From the NCBI GenBank assembly GCA_947579605.1, contig OX388312.1:930001-994000 (forward strand): 64,000 nucleotides of DNA, read 5' to 3'. Below the pieces are notes generated by a model, which saw only the letters and a list, made by a program, of their open reading frames with translations, was not told the DNA's origin and ran no database searches. The translations under genes were made by a program, and so were the position numbers. This DNA comes from Athripsodes cinereus. Its lineage: Eukaryota > Arthropoda > Insecta > Trichoptera > Leptoceridae. Shown piece after piece: positions 53,770-64,000 of this stretch; positions within the stretch are counted from its first letter, which is position 1; the number at the start of each line of letters is the position of its first letter.

Positions 53770-56585
53770 ATGGTGCAAAAGAAATAAAAAATCCAACATC
53801 ATCATCATACTGATGATTAAGTGTTTAGCCGATTTTAGGATTTCTATAATTAGGATAACCTATGAATACTTGATCAGAATGTTAAAATAGAACGACGGTC
53901 TGACGGTGTTAAAATAGTCGTCGGTAAATTTACCAACAATTTTTTTGCGATAAGTTAATATTATAGATTCGTACTAATGAATCGTTTATACTATCTCTGG
54001 TCCTAATCTGATAGTACGTACCAATGATTCGTTGTGAAATTTCGTTAATATTTTTCTCAGTGTAGTTATTGCGAACCCTGTACCTCTGAATTTATGTTTA
54101 AAAATACTATCATCTGATTATACGCCCTTATCACGAGTTAAATAAAGAGTTAACGTTAATTCGTATCGAAAATATAATGATTAAAATTTTGAATTATTTG
54201 AACTAAAGTGACCAGCGATTGCCATTCTAATCTACTCAGAAATCATATTACCAAAGATGGACGCTTTCATTTAATAAGTGTATTATTTTATTCATACTTT
54301 ACATTGGTTATAAAATCCATAATTACAAACTATTATAAAATTAATAAGCTCTACAATTCAATGCACAGAGTTTATCGATTGATTGCAATATAATAATCTT
54401 CCAACTTGCCCGGTTTATTAAATAAGCTTTATTCTATGAGTTCTATTCTATTCCACTATGTTCTATTAAATAATATTTTTTTCTGTCTTGTTTCAGATCT
54501 GTATTGTTTTGCTATGTTTATTCTATCATTGTCTATTGTTTTAATGGTTTTTAACTGCTCTGAAAAATATTGTATGTAATTAGAATAATATATCATAGGA
54601 GCATAAAAATACAATTATGTTTTAATATGCAGACCAATGTAATAATCCCTCAAAGTATGAATCCTCCTCAATTTTGATGAAATAAGTTCTATACTTTGGC
54701 GTATGTTGATAAAAAAAGCGTTAATATTTTTATAACTCTAAGGTTTGTACATTCACAGAGTGAAAATTCATTATGATGATATTATAATATGCCGTGGATT
54801 GTGAAATAAATAAATAAATTATACTTTTTTACTTTTCACTTAGACCTAAAATTTAAGTGAAAAGTAAACTATGTTATATTTAAAGTATAATATCAATTTT
54901 TTTATACTAAATAATGTCCGAATAATAAAAATATTAGAATCTATTTACAGTTCCTTTTTCGAACTTTGAACAATTGCTATCGATCATTTAAAAATAGTTC
55001 ACGTGATACAATAATAATACGATAGAAGCAGATAATTTGAGTAGAGACAGACTCTTTTATGTACCCTTTAAAGGGATGTGATGTTAATGGAAAGTCATAT
55101 AGATAGACACTTAGTATGTCAGAGGTCAAAGTTTAAGTTTGTTGTGTAACTTTCATATTTAGTTACTGTATATAGACAACTTGACATATATTTGAAAGAT
55201 CAGCCGATAAGTCGAAAAAACCGACTATTTGGCCACGTTTATGGTCGGCGATTAGTCGGCAAAAGATTCCGACATCTGAATGAATGAACTTAATGAAGTT
55301 AAGATAAAGAATCACCAGTGCTTACTACAAACTTTTGATTGTTATTACTTTATATTTAGTAAATTAACTTACTTTCAAAAGGGGTATTGAATAGAGAAAG
55401 TAATACAAAAAAATTTCATAACGGTAGTTTTGGCCGGCCAGTCTTTCAAACCTGCACGTGAAGACAACTTTGGTTAGAAAGTGTGAATAAATAGAAGTCT
55501 ACGGCTCTTGAAACATCTGGAAGTGAGGGTGCTCTCTCTTCAATACAAACTTTTTATTTACAAGAATAACATGGCAAGTGCGTCATGAAAACGTGTGACA
55601 AAAGGTGTGTCGAATGAATTAACCGAAGGCAATGATTAGCTTTGCTGACTAATCATCCGACTAATTGGCCATTTGGGTATCAATAGTTGACTTATATTAT
55701 ATTAATTTGTTAGTATGTTCATGATACACACATACACCTTGATAATACAATATTGTAAGTAAAATAATATATGAAGTTTGTTATAGAGAAGGTCATGTTG
55801 TGTATGTAATCGTATGTCAGTATTACATACAAGGAAACTTCCCCATCAAGTTAGCACAATAAATAATATTTTATGATTTGATTAACTCAAACAATGGACG
55901 ACTTAACGAAATCATTGGTGTTACAAAAAATATTTATTTTCTTGTTTACTTTCTTTGAACTTTATTACTCTCATTATGTGACCGAAGATTGCAATTTTCT
56001 TGTTTTTATACTGTCGAGCGACGTCAGACTAATAGTAACTCTAAATGCTTTTTCATCCGCTGGAGAACAATCTCATTATCAACTCTATCTCTCTAAGTTA
56101 TTATTTATTAACGACTTTACAGTTTTAACTTCATCATATTAAATTGTGAATTTTTATGAAATACTCGTATATAATTATAATGGTATATAATAAAGATACA
56201 AACACAATTACTAAATAAACTAATACTTAAATATAATTAATTTTAAATAAAATAAAATAAAATAAAATGTAAACACAATTTTGTTTCATCTGACAAAAAA
56301 CAGAGTAACGACAATCAATGTTTTTTCATTCTTCTATCTTTTTTATGTCTCGTCTCCATTAGTTGTCAAAATCCATTCTAATAAAAAATCAATTTAAACA
56401 AAATAACGAAATGGAACAAATTCAAAAATTCAAAATGAAAATAATCTAATTACTAAGGGAATTACCTAGGTACCTACTTATTTTAAAATAAAAATAATCT
56501 AACAAAGTAACAACTTAGGTTAGTACCTAGGTACTTTCTTACATATATATAGAACTATACATACATACGTTGTAAATACCGTATT
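53770..56585. other. AT-rich region without recognised genes
   Basis: No supported exon. A short hairpin TTTACTTTTCACTTA/TAAGTGAAAAGTAAA lies at about 54829-54868. Confidence 0.4.
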
Positions 56586-56589
56586 TATG

Positions 56590-56672
56590 ATCACTTAAGT
56601 CAGCCTACAGCTAGTTTGTAAGCATTGAGACGCATTTCTGACTTCAGATTTTGCACAATATTACATTGTTCA
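56590..56672 (+). repeat. Dispersed repeat R6, partial
   Basis: 'TGATCACTTAAGTCAGCCTA' and 'GTAAGCATTGAGACGC' then 'TTTTGCACAATATTACATT'. Confidence 0.5.
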
Positions 56673-56999
56673 GCATTTTCCGATCGTTGCCCAAATGCAA
56701 TCAGGTAAACAATAAAGAATAATATGTTAATATTCTAAATACTTTTCATTTGCTTATAAGGTTTGACTCTGTACCTATATAAATTTGTGATATATTATTC
56801 AACCACTTCTGGCGTAGTCGTAAGTCTAGAGTTTTGATATATTAGTCTTCGTATTATGCGTTACGCCCGTGCTACGAATTTCGTAGTATTCGAATGTTTA
56901 TCTTTAGACACCACCACCGCCATCGTAGCAGTATGTGCGACAAATGCTGATGTTGTCATTATATTGTATCGTGTGTACAGATGTACACTTATATAAGAG

Positions 57000-57774
57000 G
57001 CTACTGGATTATATGCAACATAAAAAGGTCAAGTGTAGAATGAAATTTGAAGTAATAACAAAAATGAAACTTATAAGCTACAAAATAAATAAAGATAAAA
57101 CAAAATGTATGGTCGTTGGAAGGGAGGAAGCGACTGCGAACATTGCCATAAATGGAGTGAGCATCAAACAAGTAAGAGAATTCGTGTACTTGGGCAGCAG
57201 AATAAACCAGGACGGACGCTCCAAATCAGAAATTGTGAGCAGAATAAACCAGGCACGAATTGCCTTTAACAAAAAAATCCAAAATATTAGAATCCCCTAA
57301 TATTGATCTAAGCGTGAGGAAGAATCTCACTAAAGCCTTTGTGTGGAGCATTCTGCTATATGGATGCGAGACGTGGACCATCAGTAAGAGGGAAAGCGGA
57401 CGGTTAGCGGCATTTGAAATGTGGTGTTATAGACGCATGCTGAAGATTCATTGGTCGGAACACGTCGAAAACGAAGAAGTGTTAACCAGGGTTGGCGAAA
57501 AAAGGCAACTCCTCAAAAGAATCTGCCAACAACGAGCTAATTGGATTGGCCACAACATCAGGCACCCAGGACTGCTCATCGCAATCGCAGAGGGCAGGAC
57601 CGAAGGCACAAATGGCAGAGGTCGACCGAGAGACGCCTATATGGACCAACTGAAGAGGGACATGAGCTGTGGCTCATATATGGAGTTGAAGAGACTGGCT
57701 GAGAATAGGGAGGAGTGGAGAAATAAGTCAAAACTCGTTGCAGACCAATCCAATGGATTGTAACTCATTATATA
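57000..57774 (+). mobile_element. LINE-A ORF2 C-terminal half with one frameshift (RTE-like)
   Basis: The first frame gives 'KINKDKTKCMVVGREEATAN', 'QVREFVYLGSRINQDGRSKS' and 'RINQARIAFNKK'. After a seven-A run near 57270-57277 the sequence continues one frame over with 'ILESPNIDLSVRKNLTKAF', 'VWSILLYGCETWTISKRESG', 'RLAAFEMWCYRRMLKIHWSE', 'GRGRPRDAYMDQLKRDMSCG' and 'KLVADQSNGL', stop at 57761-57763. This is the post-palm region of endonuclease-RT LINEs of the RTE-like type. It is truncated 5' of the RT palm. The 3' end recurs at 17.2 and 21.7 kb. Confidence 0.88.
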
Positions 57775-57781
57775 TACATTT

Positions 57782-58063
57782 ATTTGGGTAGGTACATGGA
57801 AAGGATGAACAAAACAGAATGAATAAGAAAACATAGATGGCTGAAAGGAATGGTGTTAGGAGAAGTAGCCGTCCGAGAATCAAATGGCAAGATCACAGGT
57901 ATAAACCGGATCTTACAAAACGGACACGTGTTGATCACATTGAATAAGAGAGTATGCATGAGGAATTATATGACAGCGACGTATGCGGAAGATGTATGCA
58001 AGGATAGTAGTAAATGGCGCTCAATTCTTTTTGCCTACCCTGTTGGCGAAGCGGCATAATAGT
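57782..58063 (+). mobile_element. LINE-B 3' fragment, decayed
   Basis: 'MAERNGVRRSSRPRIKWQDH' then, after a frameshift, 'ILQNGHVLITLNKRVCMRN' and 'CKDSSKWRSILFAYPVGEA', stop. It starts a few bases after LINE-A ends. Confidence 0.8.
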
Positions 58064-59089
58064 TGTGATAAAATTGTCAAAATATTTACAATGAATTGCT
58101 TTATTTTCTTTTTTATTTTATTTATTTAGCTTTTCAACAGGTTTTTACAATTATAAATAAAGAATTCATACATAAAAAATCCCAATTACCGAAAAGTTCA
58201 TGCTTTAAATACACTATATTTATAGCAAAATATGCAAGTTATCAGGATAGTATGATTGTCATTAGAAGATGCGAAAGCGAAGCCAAAATATGTAAAATCT
58301 ATGAAAATAGTTAAAATATGCATATAATTTAGTTTATCTTATTGTACACAATATTTATACACCTGATACAAGATAATACTAGTTTCTATGTCTGTATATA
58401 CAAATATATAATAATATGTATCTACTTTCTCATTCTCTTTGTCATGACTTCCAATTTACTCCCGATATCACACTCGCCGTGTCGTATGAGACAATTTTAT
58501 ATACAACTGAAAACTATACCTACTTATACTCTGGTTACAGGAAAAGGAAAAAAATATACAAGTATTTCATGTCCAAATTATGAGAATATAAATGTCTTTT
58601 CACAATGTGATCACACAAACTCTAGATCATTTGAATTATGAGAATGTTGTGATGTTATAACGGTGATTTTTTTTTATATCCAACAATATTAAACTTAACT
58701 ACTACAAAAATCTTATAACTTCAGTTTATGGCTTAAGCATAATATGTATCTACTTGATCATTTTCTTGGTCTTGCCTTCCACCTTTATAAGTAATCCAAT
58801 GATTTGAAGTGAGTTTTGTATCTACGTTCTAGTATCGTGCAATCGTTCTCGACAGCATATATTTTTTAACCCCCCTGTAGTCAAAACACATTTAAGCGTT
58901 ACGTTTTCGTTCGAATGTAGACGACGTTACGAGAGCGTGTAAATTTTCGTAGCTACTATATGGTCGATGCTGCGTTCTATTATAGGCATAAATATAGTAT
59001 TACTCGGACCACTCATCCCCCTTATAAATATATAAAAAAATATCAATATAATTTTCTTTATATACCTACCTATATTAATTAGTCTCTTA

Positions 59090-59754
59090 GGGCCGCGATA
59101 TCCAAATAGAAGTTAACCAGTGGTTAAGTAATCAACTGGTATGAGTTAACTTGTTCATGTTCGGCGTTTGGTGATATCATAAAAATAATTTACAATGGTT
59201 ACTTAACCAGAGGTTAACTTTCTGTAGTGATGTAAACAGTATTCACATATGGCAATACCTTAGTACAAATCGGTTGAAATTTAATTTTTACGCACTTTTG
59301 TCGTACGAGTGGCAACACTAGGGAAGTTATTTGACACTTCACTGGTTGTTTGGAGCCGCCATTTTAAATTTTAACGTGTTGCTCATGTTGACAAGTGTTT
59401 TGAAAGTATCAATAATATTGTTCATCGGATGATGTATCAACGTTATTATGAAGATAATTATCCAGTTTTGATCAATATATTATATTATTATAACACAATA
59501 TTCTCAAACCAAAATGACAAACTATGTAACTGTCAAATTGATGACATATATAGCACCATCTACAGACGAAAAAAATATTCATTCTCAAAGTTAACTCGTG
59601 GATTCGATAGTTAACTCATGAAAATCGGGTGGTTATAAATAACCACTTGTTATCTCCGTAACAGACATTGGATATCACCATTTCTTGAGTTAACTTATGG
59701 TTAACTCTTGACAACAAGTTAACTACTTGGTTAACGTTTTGGATATCGCGGCCC
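59090..59754. mobile_element. Harbinger-like MITE with TTA target duplication
   Basis: GGGCCGCGATATCCAAA occurs at the left end and inverted at the right end (17 bp exact). TTA flanks both sides (59087-59089, 59755-59757), the 3-bp duplication of PIF/Harbinger elements. Many GTTAAC/GGTTAA words lie near both ends. No transposase domain was recognised inside. Confidence 0.88.
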
Positions 59755-60349
59755 TTAGTCCGTCTAGGCGTTTTCTTTTCATGTGTATTAGCTTCATCCT
59801 CTGTGACACATTCACGTAGATACCTACATTGTGACAGTCTTCCAGTTGTATTCAATAATAATAATACGTATATGTGTATTTAGTAAGTTAATAATCTGCT
59901 GGCGCGTGTGTTTGTATGTTTATATATTTGTTTACACACCGCTCCGTGCCGTACTTTAGTACATATAAATCTATGTCCGTGCCACATTTCTAGTAAGTAT
60001 TTTAGTAAAGGTCACGTCTCAATGTTGGCTGCCTGTGATTTGATTAACTATAGGTACTAATAATAACCAACCAAAACATTTTCTACTAAAATTATTAATG
60101 TGGTCTGCCAAAAACATCATAAATTCATAATTTTGATATTATTTTTCGACTGACGGTTCTTGGTCGAAGATCATGTTAAATTAATTATAAATTCCAACTA
60201 TGATTCATTCTTCGGGACTCTTGATATTTTGACTATGGGTCTAGGAAGTTTCAAGAGAGGTATATCCAGGTCGTTGATTGAATCCATTCCACCCTGATGA
60301 TTTTACTTGCATGATTATTTTTACATACATATATATTTATTACATGTAT

Positions 60350-60620
60350 ATTAAGCTTTTTCGGACATATTATAAGACGTGAGCCAGACAATCTGGAAAA
60401 AAATATTTTGTCTGGTGGAGTCGAAGGAAGAAGAAGCAGAGGCCGAATACCGACAAGATGGTCAGATCATGTGAGAGATGCTGCAGCGGGGGTACAATGT
60501 GTGAGGCGTTTAGGCAGGCGGAGGACAGGGCACGGTGGAGAAGCTTGTCGCTTGGTTGGGGTCATGGTGGTCACGATCCTCAGCATTGAGGGACCGACTT
60601 AGAAGAAGAAGAAGAAGAAT
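60350..60620 (+). mobile_element. LINE 3' fragment with (GAA)n tail
   Basis: 'FFGHIIRREPDNLEKNIL', 'GRRSRGRIPTRWSDHVRD' then one frame over 'EAFRQAEDRARWRSLSLGWG' and 'HGGHDPQH', stop. This C-terminus type is common in arthropod LINEs. It ends in an AGAAGAAGAAG repeat. Confidence 0.8.
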
Positions 60621-60720
60621 ATATTTATTTTTATTATTGCCGATGTTTTTACTTATTTTTTTTACCTATATCACCTTCACACTGTAATTTTGTTTGATGT
60701 TTTTTACTTACTGTGTAGAG

Positions 60721-60904
60721 CAAGGGTGGCCAACCCGCGGCCCGTTGGGTGTCTGCGTGCGGCCCGCGAAGCATATGAACACTTTTTTAATAATAGAATT
60801 ATAGTCGGTACAAGTACCCGTTACTTTTTTGAAAGAGGTATTTTGAGAAAATATTATATTACCGAGGATGGTTTTCTTTGATAATATTTTCATGGCCACC
60901 CATG
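60721..60904 (+). mobile_element. hAT-like MITE, short relative of 7799-8139
   Basis: It begins CAAGGGTGGCCAAC and ends GGCCACCCATG, with a perfect 8-bp target duplication GTGTAGAG (60713-60720, 60905-60912). The first ~60 bases and 'GTACCCGTTACTTTTTTGAA' match the 7.8-kb copy. Confidence 0.9.
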
Positions 60905-61014
60905 GTGTAGAGTCTTGATTGGTTTACGTATTGTTGTTGTATTATATTGTGAGATAAACTGTATGACTCTGTTACAATTAAAGTAAAATAAAATAAATAA
61001 AACAATTATTTAGG

Positions 61015-61140
61015 ACTTCCACTGCGACTTAAATGACTACGAGCCGGCTTTTCCGGCTTAACGCTACCCTGATGATGAGAGCGGAAGCTCTTGAAAGCCG
61101 ACACGCGACAAATTAAGTCACAGTGAAAGCACTTAATAAA
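61015..61140 (+). repeat. Relative of the 28.8-kb foldback
   Basis: 'GATGATGAGAGCGGAAGCTC' and 'TTGAAAGCCGACACGCGACA' match the loop and arm of the element at 28788-28970 in reverse complement. Confidence 0.6.
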
Positions 61141-61156
61141 TGTTTCAGAGTTTGTC

Positions 61157-61326
61157 GATAGCCTCGAGGTAGAGTCTCGGCCTCGTGAACAAGGGGTCCG
61201 TGGTTTGATACCAGGTGCCGCAGACTCCCTTTTCACGACACAAGCTTTTAGTAGCTTACTGTGAAAGGTGTATAAGCTTGTATTTGGTTTTATGACAGAA
61301 CCCAGATAGGTATATCTTAAAAAAAT
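61157..61326 (+). repeat. SINE-1, near full-length
   Basis: 'GATAGCCTCGAGGTAGAGTC', 'GGGGTCCGTGGTTTGATACC' (B box), 'TACTGTGAAAGGTGTATAAG' and an AAAAAA end. Confidence 0.85.
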
Positions 61327-61329
61327 GTT

Positions 61330-62400
61330 TTATTTTTAATTAATTGCAAGTTCAGCTTATCATCTGGTTTTTAGTGGAAGTACGACATAATGAAAAATTA
61401 CAATGAAAACACACAATAAAATAGAAAAATATGAGAGTTTTTTCAAAAAAACGTAAAAAAATCAAATATTATACTAGAATGAAATATGAAAAAAAAGATT
61501 CTATATATCGTCTGACGAGTAGAGAAGCCGTGAAACAAAATTAAACATAAACAGAATTGAATAAAAAAATATTATAGGTATCATATTATCTGTGTCGCCG
61601 AGACATTTTCACGAAAATTGAGTTATGTAATATTATATCATTGGATTCGTAATTAAATATTCTATAAAAGTGGAAAATTGATTCTTTCAAAACACTCACT
61701 ATTTGTACAAAAAAATAAAATAAACTGAAGATGAGAAAGAAATGCGCTATGTTCCTTTATGTGTCTTTAAATATTTTCTATAACTCAACCGACCAAAAGG
61801 AGTTATTTTTATGTATACAAAATGAACAGTTTATTTTTATTCAATAGCAAAATTTATTTTACTATTGAACTGTTGTAAAAATCTTATAATGAATAAACTT
61901 GTTTGACTTCAGGAAAGTACGTTTAATACTTGTATGAAAGTTTTTATCGAATTTATTTTGTATTATTGAACTGTTGTAACAATCTTATAATTAATAAACT
62001 TGTTTGACTTCAGAAAGTTCAGTACGTTTAATACTTGTATGAATTTTAAAACTTGTATTATTATTTAATACTTGTTTTTATCGAATTTCTCCGAATCACA
62101 AAAAAGTGTTATAGCGTATTTCGAAACTCGGCGAAAGATTATTGTCACATGTAAGTATGTATGCATATTGTAATTCCAAGTATTAATATTCCATTGACCA
62201 AATCCTAGGCTTAGCGATGTGGTATGGGAATACCGCAAACGTTATGTTACGTCGTGTCTCCTTCTCGTTCCAGACAGAATTATTTAAAACACTTACGAGA
62301 GATACAGAGAGAGTTTCATCGGAGATCCATGACCCGAAGATTGGTATTTCAGAATCCAAACCTCAAACACGTACATATTGCAAAGTTATACATATATGTC
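61330..62400. other. AT-rich region without recognised genes
   Basis: A partial direct duplication 'TTATAATGAATAAACTTGTT'/'TTATAATTAATAAACTTGTT' lies at about 61885 and 61985, each followed by 'TGACTTCAG'. Overlapping frames at 62217-62433 match nothing I know. Confidence 0.4.
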
Positions 62401-62405
62401 GCCGC

Positions 62406-62974
62406 CCGACAGTTGAATCAGCCAGTTAACTAAATGGCTAGACGGTTAGTAAAATGTCGGCATAAAATTAAATCGGTTGCCATTTTGTTGAATTACAATG
62501 ATGCTTCAGTCATTTCTTGTGTATACTTCTAATGGCGTATTCATTTCATGAGTGAATGTTTTAATTTTTGCCTTGATTGTTTTTGTCTCAATTGGTGCAT
62601 GGATTATCTAACCGAGTGCATTTTGTTTTTATTTCTTTGTGTTGTTTTTTTTTTTAGTTAGAACATAGTGTTGATAATATGATGTAAAATAATTTAACAC
62701 ACTTCAATGGCTTGTAAACTTTAGAATATTAAAGTTGTACTAATAATCTATAAAAGCTGTTTGTTTGTGTTATATTAATAAAATAAAAAAAATGCGTCAA
62801 ACGTTTTTCATTCCGCCTGGTCGAAGGTAGTCCGATTGTTGAAATTTAGTTTCTTTATTTACCACTATGGCGCTAAGATTCATAAACGTTGCGACGATTC
62901 AACTAGACCTCTGTTAGCCATTCAATAGGATAACGCCTAGCTATTCAGTAAACTGGCTAATTCAACTATCTGGC
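62406..62974. mobile_element. MITE with diverged inverted ends
   Basis: 'ACAGTTGAATCAGCCAGTTA' and 'ACTAAATGGCTAGACGG' at the left pair imperfectly with 'GCCTAGCTATTCAGTAAACT' and 'GGCTAATTCAACTATCTGG' at the right. Target duplication not resolved. Confidence 0.55.
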
Positions 62975-63589
62975 AGGGACACACTTACAACGAGAATATT
63001 ATATAATATAAGGGACAATCTTAATAATACCGAGTGTTAAAATATAGAAAGAATTTTCCTGTAGCACCTATTTATAATGGCTCTTGTGTCTAACGGACTC
63101 TTAAACTTTTCTGCAGCATTGATCTCTCTAACACCACTAACTAGATCTGCACAATTTTATGACATACATTTTATTTATTATTTTATCTACTTAATACGGA
63201 TATTTTTTTTCGTTTCGTCTTAACTATAATCGGCACGGAGGGGACGCGATGCATTTTTTCACTTGCAGTTAGCTAGCAATTCTACTTGTAGGAATGCCTT
63301 GATGGTATGGATGGATGTATTTTTTGTCGTCAGCTGACATTATAATGTACAAAATATTTGATTTGATTTTTAGTGTGTAAGTTTGACATTTACTTTGTAA
63401 TTGTGATCTGAGTGGGCTTGGGATTCCCTCTTCCTGGGATCTTGTCTGTCTTACTATTGCGTCTGGGGGACCTCCCGGAGCTCTCAGGTTCTAGAGGTTC
63501 TTTGGGTGCTTTTCTAGTCACAAAACAACTAATATGTAAATGATACGTAACTGTAAGCTAATTTTGAGTCAAATTGTAAAGTAAAGAGT

Positions 63590-63765
63590 CGGTAGACATT
63601 AACGGTTGTATTTAATTTCAGGAAGGATTTTGTCAGTGGGAGTCCTTCAGGCGAACCTTGAGCCCTTCCTTAGAAAGAATTTGCTTGAAGAGTATGAATG
63701 ACATAGGAACTGACATTTCTGTAACATTCATGGGTGAGGGAGGGTGTAACCCTTAATGTGTGGGT
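63590..63765 (+). repeat. Dispersed repeat family R8, plus copy
   Basis: 'GACATTAACGGTTGTATTTA', 'CTTCAGGCGAACCTTGAGCC' and 'TCATGGGTGAGGGAGGGTGT', also at 32.1 kb and inverted at 6.6 kb. Confidence 0.75.
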
Positions 63766-64000
63766 GCTTCAAAGATGCCGAGGTGGGTTTAAGCTGGGGA
63801 GGTGGGATGGGGTGGGTGGTCAAGTAATACAACATTTATGCCTGTTATGGAATGAAAACGATGTTTATGTAATAACAATAATAACCAAAACATTTTTTAT
63901 TGTAATTAAACATTATGTAATGAAACGAAACTCCCGCTTATATTTGATCATCCCTCAACATATTGCAAGATTTAGAGAAAATAACATAGAATCCCGAACT

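Noticed and set aside
55894..56142. Plus-strand 82-residue frame beginning MDDLTKSLVLQK
   Set aside because: Low complexity, no homology recognised, surrounding DNA without gene signals.
62217..62433. Two overlapping ~70-residue plus-strand frames
   Set aside because: They overlap each other, lack homology and run into the left end of a MITE.

Overview
The window looks like AT-rich nuclear DNA from an insect. Spliced genes with GT-AG introns, a GABA-B receptor whose exons match the insect subtype 2 receptor, and dense interspersed repeats all point that way. Frequent TAGGTACCTA-type words and LINE tails ending in 'CTGCCTACCCC...GGCGTGA' suggest Lepidoptera, but that is inference. There is one assembly gap of 200 N (50825-51024).

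Two genes are well supported. The first is a complete five-exon gene on the plus strand (18533-23371). It encodes a DEAD-box RNA helicase of 502 residues that best fits the mitochondrial helicase DDX28. The second is on the minus strand (48632 down to 23933): fourteen consecutive exons of the metabotropic GABA receptor subunit GABA-B-R2. All exon phases agree and they join into 1171 codons including the stop. They cover most of the Venus-flytrap ectodomain, the seven-helix domain, a coiled coil and a long cytoplasmic tail. The 5' exons, with signal peptide and start codon, were not found. The two genes converge tail to tail, about 560 bp apart.

The left part (1-18 kb) holds weaker genes. At 4931-5419 (minus) are the first two exons of an unrecognised helical protein. 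At 10560-11848 (minus) an exon encoding the N-terminal conserved part of the ribosome-biogenesis factor KRR1 can be spliced in frame to an unrelated short exon, which looks like a truncated or chimeric KRR1 copy.

Everything else is repeats. I see a 3.7-kb element with 39-bp inverted ends and TTAA at both termini (931-4672), which contains a dead RNase-H-bearing LINE. Fragments of at least three other LINE lineages are present (called LINE-A, LINE-B and CR1/L2-like here). There are tRNA-derived SINEs (SINE-1, SINE-2) and a family, SINE-3, whose 3' end resembles the end of LINE-B. Several non-autonomous DNA transposons have clean target-site duplications (hAT-like 8 bp; Harbinger-like TTA), and there are long foldback hairpins, many in GABA-B-R2 introns. 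The SINE, LINE and MITE names are labels for this window, not database names.

The right end (48.7-64 kb) has no recognisable host exon. It probably lies upstream of GABA-B-R2 or within its large 5' intron.
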